Translations under genes and position numbers: made by a program | In this document: piece by piece, positions 53,057 through 63,117 of the stretch | How the letters are laid out: each line of letters opens with the position of its first letter | Numbering within the stretch: position 1 is the stretch's first letter | Notes under the pieces: model-generated | Database searches by the model: none | Told to the model about the DNA's origin: nothing | Seen by the model: only the letters and a program-made list of their open reading frames with translations | Origin: Pseudomonas taiwanensis | GTDB lineage: Bacteria > Pseudomonadota > Gammaproteobacteria > Pseudomonadales > Pseudomonadaceae | Direction: 5' to 3' | DNA: 64,000 nucleotides | Assembly: GCF_013393345.1 (NCBI RefSeq) | Contig: NZ_QJRF01000053.1 | Span: 1 to 64,000 of the forward strand

Positions 53057-53104
53057 GTAGGAGCGAGCTTGCTCGCGAACCTTCGCCAGCAAGCTGGCTC
53101 CTAC
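53057..53104. repeat. REP doublet, family A (one diverged arm)
   Basis: GTAGGAGCGAGCTTGCTCGC-GAA (53057-53079) is followed after two bases by an inverted arm with two changes. It lies between the copA stop and the cueR start. Confidence 0.75.
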
Positions 53105-53116
53105 AGGAGCGCATCA

Positions 53117-55498
53117 TCAATCCGGTTTCCAGGTTTTCAGCAGCAGGGCGTTGCTCACCACGCTGACACTGGACAGCGCCATGGCCGCGCCCGCCACTAC
53201 CGGGCTGAGCAGGCCGGCGGCGGCCAGGGGGATGCCGATCAGGTTGTAGATGAAGGCCCAGAACAGGTTCTGGCGGATCTTCGCATAGGTCCGCCGGGAG
53301 ATATCCAGGGCTGCCGGCACCAGTCGCGGATCGCCGCGCATCAGGGTGATACCCGCTGCGTGCATGGCCACGTCCGTACCGCCGCCCATGGCGATGCCCA
53401 CATCGGCCGCGGCGAGGGCAGGGGCGTCGTTGATGCCGTCGCCGACCATCGCCACAACCGCTCCCTCGGCCTTGAGCGCCGCCACCGTGGCGGCCTTGTC
53501 CGCCGGTAGCACCTCGGCGTGTACCGAGCCGATGCCCAGGGCCTCGGCCACCACTCGCGCACTGCCGCGGTTGTCGCCGGTGATCAGGTGGCTGTGGATA
53601 TCCCGCTCGCGCAGGGCTGTCACGGCCTGCGCCGCGCCCTCCTTGAGCGTGTCACCGAATGCGAAAAGTCCGAGGACACGTGGTTCGGGGTTCAGCTCCA
53701 GCAACCACGACAGGGTGCGGCCCTCGGCTTCCCATGCCTTGGCCTGGCTGGCCAGGTCGCCTGCCGCGAGCCGTTGTTCGTCCAGCAGGCGGCGGTTACC
53801 CAGGGCCAGCAGGCGGCCATTTACCCGGCCTTCGATGCCACGGCCGGCCAGTGCGCGGCTGTCGTCCACGGCTGGAGCCTCCAGGCCCTGCTCGGCGCAG
53901 GTATCCAGTACCGCCTTGGCCAGCGGATGTTCACTGCCGCGTTGCAGCGCGCCGGCCAGTTGCAGCAGTTCGTTCTCGTCGCCATTTGCCGCCACCAGGT
54001 GAGCGATGCGCGGGCTACCCGAGGTGAGGGTGCCGGTCTTGTCGAAGGCCACGGCCTTCACCGCATGGGCGACTTCCAGCGCTTCGGCGTCCTTGATCAG
54101 GATGCCGTGGCGAGCCGCCACGCCAGTGCCGGCCATGATCGCGGTGGGAGTGGCCAGGCCGAGGGCGCAGGGGCAGGCGATCACCAGCACGGCAACGGCG
54201 TTGATCAGTGCGGTTTCGATGCCGGCACCCGCCAGCAACCAGCCAGCTAGGGTAGCCAGGGCGATCAGCAGCACTGCCGGGACGAATACCTGGCTGACGC
54301 GGTCCACCAGTTTCTGAATCGGCGCCTTGGCCGCCTGGGCGTCCTCCACCAGACGGATGATCCGTGCCAGGACCGTCTCGCCACCGAGCGCCGTCGTACG
54401 CACCAACAGGCGCCCCTCGCCATTGATGGCACCCGCGGTGACGCGGTCGCCGGGCTGTTTGGGCACGGGCAGGCTCTCGCCGCTGATCAGGGCTTCGTCG
54501 GCGTGGCTCTGGCCCTCGCTGACTTCACCATCGGCGGGGAAGCGCTCGCCGGGTTTCACCACCAGCAGGTCACCCAGTTGCAAGGCGGCGATGGCGACCT
54601 CCTCCTCGACGGCATCCCGCAAACGGGTAGCGCGTTCCGGACGCAGGGCTTCCAGGGCGCGGATAGCTGCGCTGGTCTGGCGCTTGGCGCGGCTTTCCAG
54701 GTATTTGCCCAGCAGGACCAGGGCGATGACCACGGCCGAGGCTTCGAAATAGAGGTGCGGCGTATGACCGGGATGCGCGGTCCACCACTGGTAGAGGCTG
54801 AGGCCGTAACCGGCGCTGGTGCCGATGGCCACCAGCAGGTCCATGTTGCCGGCGCCGGCTTTAACCGCTTTCCAGGCTGCGCGGTAGAAGCGAGCACCGA
54901 GGATGAACTGCACGGGCGTCGCCAGGGCGAACTGCACCCAGGCCGGCAGCATCCAGTGCAGGCCGAACCATTCCAGCAGCATGGGCACCACTAGCGGCAG
55001 GGCGAGTGCGAGGGCCAGCAGGACGGCCCAGCGTTCGCGGTGCAGGCGGGCTTCGGCGTCGTCCACCGGCGGCCGGTCTTCATCCACCAGGCTGGCGGTG
55101 TAGCCAGCAGCCTCCACGGCCTGGATCAGGCGGGTGTTGTCGGGCTGCCCGAAAACTTCCAGGTGGGCGCGTTCACTGGCCAGGTTCACGGTCACATCGG
55201 CCACCCCCGGCACCTTGCGCAGGGCGCGTTCCACGCGGCCGACGCAACTGGCGCAGGTCATGCCGCCGATGGCCAGTTCCAGGCGCTGAGCGGGCACCTG
55301 GTAACCGGCGGCTTCCACGGCTGCCACCAGGGCCGGCAGGCTGTCGCCCGAGGCCTGGACGCGAGCCTGCTCGGTGGCCAGGTTGACGCTGGCGGCCTCA
55401 ACGCCCGGCACCTTGGCCAGGGCGCGCTCCACCCGGCCGGCGCAGCTGGCGCAGGTCATCCCGGCGATGGGCAGGTCGAATGCGGTTGGGTTGGTCAT
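53117..55498 (-). CDS. copA: Cu(I)-exporting P1B-type ATPase
   Basis: This 793-residue inner-membrane pump has two N-terminal metal-binding domains with GMTCASC (C16/C19 and a second near residue 84). Eight membrane helices include the intramembrane CPC ([12 protein letters not shown]), plus phosphorylation motif DKTGTLTSG and a C-terminal [10 protein letters not shown]. It exports cytosolic Cu(I). AAGGAGG precedes the ATG. Its promoter contains a CueR dyad with a 19-base spacer. Confidence 0.95.
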   Translation of the reverse strand: MTNPTAFDLPIAGMTCASCAGRVERALAKVPGVEAASVNLATEQARVQASGDSLPALVAAVEAAGYQVPAQRLELAIGGMTCASCVGRVERALRKVPGVADVTVNLASERAHLEVFGQPDNTRLIQAVEAAGYTASLVDEDRPPVDDAEARLHRERWAVLLALALALPLVVPMLLEWFGLHWMLPAWVQFALATPVQFILGARFYRAAWKAVKAGAGNMDLLVAIGTSAGYGLSLYQWWTAHPGHTPHLYFEASAVVIALVLLGKYLESRAKRQTSAAIRALEALRPERATRLRDAVEEEVAIAALQLGDLLVVKPGERFPADGEVSEGQSHADEALISGESLPVPKQPGDRVTAGAINGEGRLLVRTTALGGETVLARIIRLVEDAQAAKAPIQKLVDRVSQVFVPAVLLIALATLAGWLLAGAGIETALINAVAVLVIACPCALGLATPTAIMAGTGVAARHGILIKDAEALEVAHAVKAVAFDKTGTLTSGSPRIAHLVAANGDENELLQLAGALQRGSEHPLAKAVLDTCAEQGLEAPAVDDSRALAGRGIEGRVNGRLLALGNRRLLDEQRLAAGDLASQAKAWEAEGRTLSWLLELNPEPRVLGLFAFGDTLKEGAAQAVTALRERDIHSHLITGDNRGSARVVAEALGIGSVHAEVLPADKAATVAALKAEGAVVAMVGDGINDAPALAAADVGIAMGGGTDVAMHAAGITLMRGDPRLVPAALDISRRTYAKIRQNLFWAFIYNLIGIPLAAAGLLSPVVAGAAMALSSVSVVSNALLLKTWKPD

Positions 55499-55531
55499 GG
55501 GTCGATCCTCCTTGGCATGGGCCTAGGATCA

Positions 55532-55555
55532 ACCTTGACACAAGGGAAAGGTCAA
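55532..55555 (-). promoter_or_regulatory. CueR-type promoter of copA
   Basis: Read on the minus strand, TTGACC (-35) overlaps the dyad ACCTTTCCCTTGTGTCAAGGT (ACCTT...AAGGT ends). A weak -10, GATCCT, follows at a 19-base spacing. The long spacer with an internal dyad is typical of MerR/CueR-activated promoters. Confidence 0.82.
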
Positions 55556-55559
55556 GCGG

Positions 55560-55931
55560 TCATTGCACGGCGGAAGTCGGTACCAGGTAGAGGCCTTCGG
55601 TGCTCTGCGCCAGGCGGTATTTGCGTACCTCGCCGGCCGACAGGGTAATGATCTGCTGGCGCAGTTGCTCGATGCCCGGCTTGCAGCGTCCGGGACCGAG
55701 CAGGCTCAGGCGGATCGACAGGGGCCCCGGCGGCAGGTTGAAGGAGACTATCTGGCCCTGCACCAGCCGCGCCGCCAATTGGTCTTCCAGATAGAGGCCG
55801 ACGTCGCAGGCCGTGGCGAGCTCCAGGCGCTCCCGGGAGACGATCAGCACGCCATAGTCGACCGGAGGCTGGGCCAGGGCCAGCAGCGGGGCCGCCAGAA
55901 AGGCGAGCAGGGCGGGGCGGAAGCCGTACAT
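55560..55931 (-). CDS. small exported protein between copA and copZ
   Basis: In the 123 residues a Sec signal (LLAFLAAPLLALA-QP) leads into a small beta-rich domain with two cysteines (TACDVG, GRCKPG), possibly disulphide-bonded. There are no Met/His-rich copper motifs. GGAG precedes the ATG. It shares the copZ upstream region divergently and ends seven bases before the copA CueR box. A copper link is by position only. Confidence 0.7.
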   Translation of the reverse strand: MYGFRPALLAFLAAPLLALAQPPVDYGVLIVSRERLELATACDVGLYLEDQLAARLVQGQIVSFNLPPGPLSIRLSLLGPGRCKPGIEQLRQQIITLSAGEVRKYRLAQSTEGLYLVPTSAVQ

Positions 55932-55977
55932 GGCAGAAGTCTCCTACAAGACATTCAACCCAGTGTAGGACCAGCCC

Positions 55978-56008
55978 TTGACCTTGCCACGGTGGAAAGG
56001 ATGAGACT
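55978..56008 (+). promoter_or_regulatory. CueR-type promoter of copZ
   Basis: TTGACC (55978-55983) and GAGACT (56003-56008) are separated by 19 bases. The dyad ACCTTGCCACGGTGGAAAGG lies between and over the -35. The layout is the same as at the copA promoter. Confidence 0.78.
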
Positions 56009-56040
56009 GGCGCCAGGTTCCACTCACAAGGAGAACGACC

Positions 56041-56238
56041 ATGCAGGTATTCAAGGTTCAAGGCATGTCTTGCGGACATTGTGTCCGTGCCATCACCCAG
56101 GCCGTGCAGGCCCGCGACCAGGCCGCCGAAGTGCAGGTGGACTTGGCGGCCGGTGAAGTGCGGGTGGCCAGTCGGTTGGCGGAAGAGCAGGTCCTGGAAG
56201 CGATTCGCGAAGAGGGCTATCAGGCGGAGGCGGCCTGA
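56041..56238 (+). CDS. copZ: copper chaperone CopZ
   Basis: The 65-residue HMA protein binds Cu(I) with GMSCGHC (C11 and C14). It hands copper to CopA and probably to CueR. An AAGGAG site precedes the ATG. It is the last gene of the copper cluster and is transcribed opposite to copA from its own CueR-type promoter. Confidence 0.92.
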   Translation: MQVFKVQGMSCGHCVRAITQAVQARDQAAEVQVDLAAGEVRVASRLAEEQVLEAIREEGYQAEAA

Positions 56239-56248
56239 AGTCCGTACC

Positions 56249-56350
56249 CTGTGGGGGCGATTTCAATCGCCAAGCGGACCGCAGGTTCGCCATTCGGGCC
56301 TCGCGGGGCGGCTGCGCCGCCCGTAGGGGTGAATGAATTCGCCCCTACGG
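56249..56350. repeat. family-B REP doublet with a central GC hairpin
   Basis: TGTGGGGGCGATTTCAATCGC at the left and GAATGAATTCGCCCCTACGGG at the right are inverted. A GGGGCGGCTGCGCCGCCC hairpin lies between them. It separates copZ from the convergent TetR gene. Confidence 0.75.
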
Positions 56351-56354
56351 GCAT

Positions 56355-56975
56355 TCAATCCCAGTCCTTCACCAGTCCCCGGAACAGCGCATCCACCATC
56401 GGCTCGGCATCGATCAGCGGGTCGAACAGGGCGGGGTCGCGTGTCCAGTCGCTGAACAGTCCAATCACCAGTCCATGCACGGCTCGCGACGCTTGTAGCG
56501 GGGTGATGCCCGGGCGCAAGCGCTCGCGGCAGGCGGGGCGGGCGAACAAGGCTTCGCAAAGCTGGATGAACTGGTCGACGAAGGCGTAATGGCGTTCCTC
56601 GGCCTCGCGCAGTTCTTCAGTGAATTCGCAGCGATGCAGCAGGATGTTGAAGATGCGCTTGCGCTGCTCGTCCCGCGCCAGGTTGAGAATGGCTTCCAGG
56701 CACAGATCGCGCAGTGACAGCATCGGGTCCTGGCCATTGCAGCCGCACAGCCGTTCGGTCATCTGCTCCTGAGGCAAGCGCACCTGGGACAGCATCTCGT
56801 GGAACAGATGGGCCTTGTTCTGGAAATGCCAGTAGACTGCCCCACGGGTCACCCCGGCGGCGCGCGCGATCTGTTCCAGTGATGTGTGCGCCACGCCGTT
56901 CTCCAGGAACAGGTGTTCGGCGGCGTCGAGGATTGCGCCTCGGGTTTTCTCTGCTTCTTCTTTCGTTCTGCGCAT
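56355..56975 (-). CDS. TetR-family repressor, TtgR/AcrR-like
   Basis: The 206 residues start with an HTH (MRRTKEEAEKTRGAILDAAEHLFLENGVAHTSLEQIARAAGVTRGAVYWHFQNKAHLFHEM), as in TtgR, ArpR and AcrR. A helical ligand-binding domain follows. These repressors respond to antibiotics, flavonoids and solvents. It is divergent from the RND genes, with a TtgR-like operator between. ATG 56975 has a weak ribosome site. Confidence 0.9.
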   Translation of the reverse strand: MRRTKEEAEKTRGAILDAAEHLFLENGVAHTSLEQIARAAGVTRGAVYWHFQNKAHLFHEMLSQVRLPQEQMTERLCGCNGQDPMLSLRDLCLEAILNLARDEQRKRIFNILLHRCEFTEELREAEERHYAFVDQFIQLCEALFARPACRERLRPGITPLQASRAVHGLVIGLFSDWTRDPALFDPLIDAEPMVDALFRGLVKDWD

Positions 56976-57048
56976 AGCAGTTGGGCCAATAGTGACTAGG
57001 CTTCTTGTTTGGGGAGCGGAGTGTACCGATTTTGCCGGGACATGACCG

Positions 57049-57071
57049 TTACAAACACAAATGAATGTATA
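57049..57071. promoter_or_regulatory. TtgR-like operator
   Basis: TTACAAACACAAATGAATGTATA closely resembles the TtgR operator of P. putida (TTACAAACAACCATGAATGTAAGTATA, from memory). It sits in the 145-base region between the repressor and the adaptor gene, where it could control both. Confidence 0.75.
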
Positions 57072-57120
57072 GCTTAACGCCTGCTTCATTTGCCGATTCG
57101 GCACCGTATGGAGACACCTT

Positions 57121-58296
57121 ATGCCGTTTACCCGCAGCCTTCCCCTCAGCCTTGCATTTCTAGCCGTAAGTGCCAGTTTCGCCGGTCTCGCCGGCGCTGC
57201 TGATGCACCCGGCGGCGCACCCCCTGCGCCTGAGGTGGTGGTGGAAACCGCCAAGGCCGCGCCGCTGCCGCTGGTCCTCGAGTATGCAGGGCGTACAGCG
57301 GGCTTCCGCGAAGTGGAGGTGCGGGCGCAAGTCAGCGGCATCCTTCAGCAGCGTACCTACACAGAAGGCAGCCGCGTGAAGCAGGGCCAGATCCTGTTCC
57401 GTATCGACCCGCGTACCTACGAGGCGGCACTGGCACGGGCCAAGGGTGCGCTCGCCCAGGAACAGGCGCGCTACCGGCAGACGGAACGCGACTTGAAGCG
57501 TACCCGCGAGCTGCAGAAGAAGGGCTTCGCCAGTGAAAGCGAGCTGGACAACGCGATTTCCAACTTCGAGCAGAGCAAGGCCAACGTCGAGGCCGCGCAG
57601 GCCGAGGTGAAGGCCCGCCAGATCGACCTCGACTACACCACGGTGGAAGCGCCCATTTCCGGCATGACCAGCAAGGAAACCCGTTCCGAGGGCAGCCTCA
57701 TCGTGGCGGGTGACCCGAACGGAAGCCTGCTGACCCAACTGACCCAGCTCGATCCGATCTACGTCAATTTCGCCTACCCGGATACAGAGGCCGAACGCCT
57801 GCGCGAAGGCGTGAAGACCGGCAAGGTCGAGCTGCCGCCAGATGGGCTGCTCAGCGCTGACCTGAGGTTCGGCGATGGTTCCACCTACCCGCTCTCCGGC
57901 CGGGTCGATTTCACCGACAGTTTCGTCAACACCGGCACCGGCACGGTCAGTGCGAGGGCCGTGGTGCCCAATCCGGAGCAGAAGCTGCTGCCCGGCATGT
58001 TCGTGCGCGTGCTGGTGAAGGGGTTCACCCGGCCGCAGGCCATCACCCTGCCGGAACGTGCCCTGGCCCAGGGGCCGCGCGGCACTTTCGTCTACGTGGT
58101 GGACAAGGACGGCATGGCGCGGGTGCGCCAGGTGAAGACCGGCGATACCCGCGATGGCCGCTGGGTGATCGAGTCCGGCGTCACGGATGGCGACCGCGTG
58201 ATAGTCGAGGGCCTGCCCAAGGTTCGTCCCGACTCGCCGGTGAAGGCCGTGGAGGCCAGCCAGGCCCCGGCCGCACAAGCTGCCAAGCAATCCTGA
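57121..58296 (+). CDS. RND efflux periplasmic adaptor (membrane fusion protein)
   Basis: This 391-residue adaptor has a Sec signal ending near AGAA-DA, a biotinyl-lipoyl-like half ([35 protein letters not shown]), and an alpha-hairpin (about 105-165). Beta-barrel and membrane-proximal domains follow. Unlike AcrA and MexA it shows no lipobox cysteine, so it may not be lipidated. The permease gene follows after 13 bases. Exact orthology (MexA, TtgA or other) cannot be decided. Confidence 0.9.
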   Translation: MPFTRSLPLSLAFLAVSASFAGLAGAADAPGGAPPAPEVVVETAKAAPLPLVLEYAGRTAGFREVEVRAQVSGILQQRTYTEGSRVKQGQILFRIDPRTYEAALARAKGALAQEQARYRQTERDLKRTRELQKKGFASESELDNAISNFEQSKANVEAAQAEVKARQIDLDYTTVEAPISGMTSKETRSEGSLIVAGDPNGSLLTQLTQLDPIYVNFAYPDTEAERLREGVKTGKVELPPDGLLSADLRFGDGSTYPLSGRVDFTDSFVNTGTGTVSARAVVPNPEQKLLPGMFVRVLVKGFTRPQAITLPERALAQGPRGTFVYVVDKDGMARVRQVKTGDTRDGRWVIESGVTDGDRVIVEGLPKVRPDSPVKAVEASQAPAAQAAKQS

Positions 58297-58309
58297 AGGA
58301 GCGCCTAAC

Positions 58310-61300
58310 GTGATCTCGCGCTTCTTCATCGACCGACCGGTATTCGCCGCGGTCATCTCCATCGTGATCGTGCTCGCGGGCCTTGCCGCCATGCGTGCGC
58401 TGCCCATTGCCCAGTACCCGGAAATCCTCCCGCCTCAGGTGTCGGTCACGGCGGTCTATCCAGGTGCCAGTTCCCAGGTGATCGCGGAAACCGTGGCCGC
58501 GCCCCTCGAGCAGGAAATCAACGGCGTCGAGGGCATGATCTACCAGCTGTCCAACTCCGACAGCAGCGGGGCCATGAGCCTGACCGTGTATTTCGAAGTG
58601 GGCCGCGACCCCGACCAGGCCACCATCGACGTCAACAACAAGGTCCAGGCTGCGCTCGCCAAGTTGCCTGAAGAGGTGCGCCGGCAGGGCGTGAAGGTGG
58701 AGAAGAAATCCTCCGACATCCTCCAGGTGGTCACCCTCTACTCGCCGGACAACTCCCGTGACCCGATCTTCATCAGCAACTACGCGCTGATCAACGTGAT
58801 CGACGAACTGAAGCGGATTCCCGGCGTGGGCGACGCCAGCCAGTTCGGTTCCAAGGACTACTCCATGCGCATCTGGCTGCGGCCGGACAAGCTGGCGCAG
58901 TACGACCTCACCCCGACCGATGTGGTCAATGCCATCCGCGAACAGAACTCCCAGTTCGCCGCCGGCAGCTTCGGCCAGCAACCGCTGGACCAGCCCCAGG
59001 ACTTCACCTACACGGTGACCACCCAGGGCCGTTTCACCGATCCCAAGGAGTTCGAGGGCGTCATCCTGCGTTCCGACGCCACCGGCGCCAGCCTGCTGCT
59101 GAAAGACGTGGCGCGGGTGGAACTGGGGGCCCAGGACTACTCCCTGATGACCTCCCTCAACGGCCAGCAGAACGCCGCCTTCGGTATCTACCTGCAACCC
59201 GGCGCCAACGCCCTGGACACCGCAGACGCGGTGAAGTCGACCATGGAGCGGCTGGCGAAGCGCTTCCCTGAGGGCATCGCCTACAAAATCCCGTACGACA
59301 CCACCAAGTTCGTCCAGGTCTCCATCGAAGAGGTGATCAAGACCTTCTTCGAGGCCCTGCTGCTGGTGGTACTGGTGGTGTTCATCTTCCTGCAGAACTG
59401 GCGCGCCACCCTGATCCCGGTGCTGGCGATCCCCGTTTCCCTGGTGGGCACCTTCGCCGGCATGTACATGCTCGGATTCTCCATCAACCTGTTGACGCTG
59501 TTCGGCATGGTGCTGGCCATCGGCATCGTGGTGGACGACGCCATCGTGGTGATCGAGAACGTCGAACGGGTGATGTCGGCCAAGAAGATCGGCCCGCGGG
59601 AAGCGGCCATCGAAGCCATGGAAGAGGTGACCGGTCCGATCATCGCCATCGTGCTGGTGCTCTGTGCGGTGTTCATCCCGGTGGGCTTCCTCGGCGGCCT
59701 GGCGGGGCAGATGTACCAGCAGTTCGCGATCACCATTGCGGTGTCCGTGGTGATTTCCGGCATCGTCGCGCTGACCCTGTCGCCAGCGCTCTGCGCCCTG
59801 ATGCTCAAGCCCACCCATGGTGAGCCGGCAGCACCGTTCCGCTGGTTCAACACCTTCTTCGAGCGCATGACCAATGGCTATGGCGCCGGGGTGCAGTTCT
59901 TCCTCAAGCGTTCGCTGATTGGCCTGCTGCTGTTCGGCGGGATGATCGCGCTGCTGGTCATCCTCTTTGGGCGGGTGCCTGGCGCGCTGGTGCCGGACGA
60001 GGACCAAGGCTATGTGCTCAACGCCTACTTCCTGCCGCCGGCGGCGTCGCTGACCCGAACCGAAGAGCTCACCAGCACGGTCACCGAGGAACTGATGAAG
60101 CACCCGGCGGTGCAGGATGTGGTCACCTTCGCCGGTTTCGACATCCTCACCTTCGGCACCCGCAGCAACGCCGGGGTGTCCTTCGTGCCGCTGAAGGACT
60201 GGAGCGAACGCACCACGCCTGAACTCGATGCGCGCAACCTGACGCACACCTTCATGCAGATGGGCGCCGGGCAGAAGGACGGCATCGTGATGTCCTTCAA
60301 CCCGCCGCCGATCACCGGCATGAGTACCACCGGCGGCTTCGAGTCCTACATCCAGGACCGCAGCGGCGGCACCGTGCAGCAGCTCGAAGCCGTGGTGCAG
60401 AAGTTCGTCGCCGCGGCCTCCAAGCGTCCCGAACTCGCGGGGGTGAACACCACCTTCAACGCCAACGTGCCGCAGTACTACATCGACCTCGACCGCACCA
60501 AGGCGCGTGCCCTGGGCGTGGCGATCAACGATGTCTTCACCGCCATGCAATCCACCTTCGGCAGCTACTACGTCAACGACTTCACCCTTTACGGGCGAAC
60601 CTGGCAGGTGAGCCTGCAGTCGGAGCCGGAGTTCCGCCGCAAGCCGGATGACCTCAGCCAGGTCTATGTGCGGTCGGCCTCTGACGATCTGGTGCCGCTG
60701 TCATCCCTGGTGCGGGTGGAGCGCATCCTCGGTCCGGACTCCTACGCGCGCTTCAACGTCTACCCGGCCGCCAAGGTGCTCGGTGGGCCGGCACCGGGCT
60801 ACAGCTCGGGTCAGGCACTGGAGGCGATGCAGGAGGTGGCGAACGAAGTGCTGGGTGAGGACTACAGCCTCGGCTGGATCGGTTCCGCCTACCAGGAGCT
60901 CGCGTCCCACGGCTCCGGCAGCACCGCATTCGTCTTCGGCCTGATCATGGTGTTCCTCATCCTCGCCGCCCAGTACGAACGCTGGACCCTGCCGCTGGCG
61001 GTCGTCACCGCCGTGCCCTTCGCGGTGTTCGGCGCCATCCTCGCGGTGTGGTTGCGGGGCATCCAGAACGACGTGTACTTCCAGGTCGGCCTGGTGACCC
61101 TGATCGGCCTCGGGGCGAAGAACGCCATCCTCATCGTCGAGTTCGCGGTGCTTTGCCGCGAACAGGGCATGGGGCCGGTGCAGGCGGCGCTGGAAGCGGC
61201 CAAGTTGCGTTTCCGTCCGATCGTGATGACCTCCCTGGCCTTCATCCTCGGTTGCGTGCCGCTGGCTATCAGTTCCGGCGCGGGCTCGGCAAGCCGCCAC

Positions 61301-61450
61301 TCCATCGGCACCGGGGTGATCGGCGGGATGCTCGCCGCCACCATGCTGGCGACCTTCCTCATCCCCATGTTCTTCATGCTGGTGGAGAAGGCTTCGGACT
61401 GGCTGGAAAGCAGGAAGGCGCCCAAGTCCGAGCAGGCTCACGAGGGCTAG
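58310..61450 (+). CDS. RND multidrug efflux permease (HAE-1 family)
   Basis: The 1,046-residue proton-driven inner-membrane pump has twelve helices in two repeats with large periplasmic loops. The proton-relay helix reads [18 protein letters not shown]. The N-terminus [24 protein letters not shown] and the [14 protein letters not shown] segment near 885 are typical. It starts at GTG with AAGGAG. No outer-membrane factor gene follows, so a channel such as OprM encoded elsewhere is probably used. Confidence 0.93.
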   Translation: MISRFFIDRPVFAAVISIVIVLAGLAAMRALPIAQYPEILPPQVSVTAVYPGASSQVIAETVAAPLEQEINGVEGMIYQLSNSDSSGAMSLTVYFEVGRDPDQATIDVNNKVQAALAKLPEEVRRQGVKVEKKSSDILQVVTLYSPDNSRDPIFISNYALINVIDELKRIPGVGDASQFGSKDYSMRIWLRPDKLAQYDLTPTDVVNAIREQNSQFAAGSFGQQPLDQPQDFTYTVTTQGRFTDPKEFEGVILRSDATGASLLLKDVARVELGAQDYSLMTSLNGQQNAAFGIYLQPGANALDTADAVKSTMERLAKRFPEGIAYKIPYDTTKFVQVSIEEVIKTFFEALLLVVLVVFIFLQNWRATLIPVLAIPVSLVGTFAGMYMLGFSINLLTLFGMVLAIGIVVDDAIVVIENVERVMSAKKIGPREAAIEAMEEVTGPIIAIVLVLCAVFIPVGFLGGLAGQMYQQFAITIAVSVVISGIVALTLSPALCALMLKPTHGEPAAPFRWFNTFFERMTNGYGAGVQFFLKRSLIGLLLFGGMIALLVILFGRVPGALVPDEDQGYVLNAYFLPPAASLTRTEELTSTVTEELMKHPAVQDVVTFAGFDILTFGTRSNAGVSFVPLKDWSERTTPELDARNLTHTFMQMGAGQKDGIVMSFNPPPITGMSTTGGFESYIQDRSGGTVQQLEAVVQKFVAAASKRPELAGVNTTFNANVPQYYIDLDRTKARALGVAINDVFTAMQSTFGSYYVNDFTLYGRTWQVSLQSEPEFRRKPDDLSQVYVRSASDDLVPLSSLVRVERILGPDSYARFNVYPAAKVLGGPAPGYSSGQALEAMQEVANEVLGEDYSLGWIGSAYQELASHGSGSTAFVFGLIMVFLILAAQYERWTLPLAVVTAVPFAVFGAILAVWLRGIQNDVYFQVGLVTLIGLGAKNAILIVEFAVLCREQGMGPVQAALEAAKLRFRPIVMTSLAFILGCVPLAISSGAGSASRHSIGTGVIGGMLAATMLATFLIPMFFMLVEKASDWLESRKAPKSEQAHEG

Positions 61451-61465
61451 GGGCATCTAGATAAT

Positions 61466-61565
61466 TGTGGGGGCGAATTCATTCGCTGATGGGCGCGCAG
61501 CGCCCACTTTCGGGCTGCAATGCCGGACCTGCCGGTCCGGTTAGCGAATGAATTCGCCCCCACAG
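61466..61565. repeat. family-B REP doublet
   Basis: TGTGGGGGCGAATTCATTCGC (61466-61486) and inverted GCGAATGAATTCGCCCCCACAG are about 55 bases apart. GGGCGCGCAGCGCCC and GGACCTGCCGGTCC hairpins lie between. It occupies most of the gap after the RND permease. Confidence 0.82.
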
Positions 61566-61644
61566 AAAAGCTGCTCCGCCGCAGTCCTATTCACCCCTGT
61601 TACTATCTGGCGCCTTGTCCGCAATGGATGGCGCCCGATACACC

Positions 61645-62835
61645 ATGACTTTCCGCATCCTCCTCCTGCTTGGCGCCCTCAGCGCTTTTGGCCCCATGGC
61701 CATCGACTTTTACCTGCCCAGTTTCCCGGCGCTCGCCAAAGCCTTCGCCACCGACGTGGAGCATGTGCAGCTCACCCTGGCGTCCTACTTCATTGGCCTG
61801 GCACTCGGCCAACTGATCTATGGTCCGCTGGCGGACCGCTTCGGGCGGCGGCCACCGCTGCTGGTGGGGGTGACCATCTTCACCCTGGCTTCGGTCGCCT
61901 GCGCCCTGGCACCCAGCCTGGAGTGGCTGGTGGGCGCGCGTTTCGTCCAGGCCCTGGGTGGCTGCGCGGGGATGGTGGTGTCGCGGGCGGTGGTGCGTGA
62001 TCTCTGCGATCCCATCGCCTCGGCCAAGGCCTTCTCGCAGTTGATGCTGGTGATGGGGCTGGCGCCGATCCTGGCGCCCCTGGGCGGAGGACTTCTGCTG
62101 GAACTGTTCGGCTGGCAATCGATCTTCTGGGGTCTGACCCTGTTCAGCGCGCTGGTGCTGCTGGGCATCGCCGCCTGGTTGCCGGAGACGCTTTCCAACG
62201 TCACGCCTCGCGCGCCGCTGAATGGCGCCCTCGGGCAGTACCGTCGGCTGTTCGGCGACTGGCAGTTTCTCGCCTATGGCATGACCGGTGGTTTCGCCAT
62301 CGCCGGGATGTTCGCCTACATCGCCGGCTCGCCCTTCGTTTTTATCGAACTCTATGGCGTGCCGCCTGAACACTATGGCTGGCTGTTCGGCTCCAACGCG
62401 GCGGGATTCATCCTGGTGGCCCAGATCAATGCCGTGCTGCTCCGTCATCGCGGGCCGTCCTTCTGGATGCGGCGGATGGTCTGGGTCTATCTGGTGTGTG
62501 CGCTGGCGCTGTTGGCGGTTTCCAGCCTGCAGACGCAAGCGCTGTGGCCGCTGCTGTTACCGCTGTTCGGCTGCATCGCCAGCCTGGGGTGCATCCTGCC
62601 CAATGGCTCGGCTTGCGCAATGGCTGGCCAGGGCCAGAACGCGGGTAGCGCCTCGGCGTTGATGGGCAGCCTGCAGTTTGGAGTGGCGGCGGGAGCTGCC
62701 GCGCTTGTGGGGTGGCTGCACGACGGCACTGCCATGCCCCTGGCCCTGGTCATCAGCCTGTGCGGCTGCGCGGCAGTCGCCTGTTCGTTGCTGACCTGGC
62801 GCCTCGACCGTAACGGCCAGGCGCCCCTGGGTTAA
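61645..62835 (+). CDS. Bcr/CflA-family MFS drug exporter
   Basis: The 396-residue, 12-helix transporter has the Bcr/CflA signature GPMAIDFYLPSFPALA, the MFS loop YGPLADRFGRRPPLL, and RFVQALGGCAGMVVSRAVVRDL. These export sulphonamides, bicyclomycin or dipeptides by proton antiport. I chose ATG 61645, which starts just before helix 1; ATG 61624 and an upstream TTG are alternatives. It overlaps the next, convergent gene by four bases. Confidence 0.88.
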   Translation: MTFRILLLLGALSAFGPMAIDFYLPSFPALAKAFATDVEHVQLTLASYFIGLALGQLIYGPLADRFGRRPPLLVGVTIFTLASVACALAPSLEWLVGARFVQALGGCAGMVVSRAVVRDLCDPIASAKAFSQLMLVMGLAPILAPLGGGLLLELFGWQSIFWGLTLFSALVLLGIAAWLPETLSNVTPRAPLNGALGQYRRLFGDWQFLAYGMTGGFAIAGMFAYIAGSPFVFIELYGVPPEHYGWLFGSNAAGFILVAQINAVLLRHRGPSFWMRRMVWVYLVCALALLAVSSLQTQALWPLLLPLFGCIASLGCILPNGSACAMAGQGQNAGSASALMGSLQFGVAAGAAALVGWLHDGTAMPLALVISLCGCAAVACSLLTWRLDRNGQAPLG

Positions 62836-63020
62836 CTCGCGATCCGTCTAGACCAGTCAGGCAGGACATGGGGCGCCTTCAGGCGCTCTTCGAGGACGCT
62901 GACGAATCGGCGTGCTTCGGCCTCGCTACGAAAGCTCACCGCATGCTGGTCAAGGCAGACTTGCCAGCCGGAACCCTGCGGGGTGGCGGTCGGACGGACA
63001 AGAATTTTCACCTCGGTCAT
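62832..63020 (-). CDS. small conserved-looking hypothetical protein, 62 residues
   Basis: This short soluble protein has a KILVRPTATPQGSGWQVCLDQHAVSFRSEAEARRF core (beta-beta-alpha, like small domains of unknown function in Pseudomonas). GGGAG lies directly against the ATG at 63020 but at normal spacing to an in-frame GTG at 63011, so the true start may be 63011. No function is recognised. Confidence 0.65.
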   Translation of the reverse strand: MTEVKILVRPTATPQGSGWQVCLDQHAVSFRSEAEARRFVSVLEERLKAPHVLPDWSRRIAS

Positions 63021-63117
63021 CTCCCAATCAAGTGGCGGGGAAGCTGAGTGTAGACCCGGCCAGATGACAGAAAATGACCCGTATCAAGCAGCCGACTGGT
63101 GGTCGATACCGTTCGTC

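Noticed and set aside
58181-60550. A 789-codon minus-strand frame, rich in His and Gly, across the RND permease
   Set aside because: It is antisense to a certain RND gene, with composition typical of a shadow frame and no start signal.
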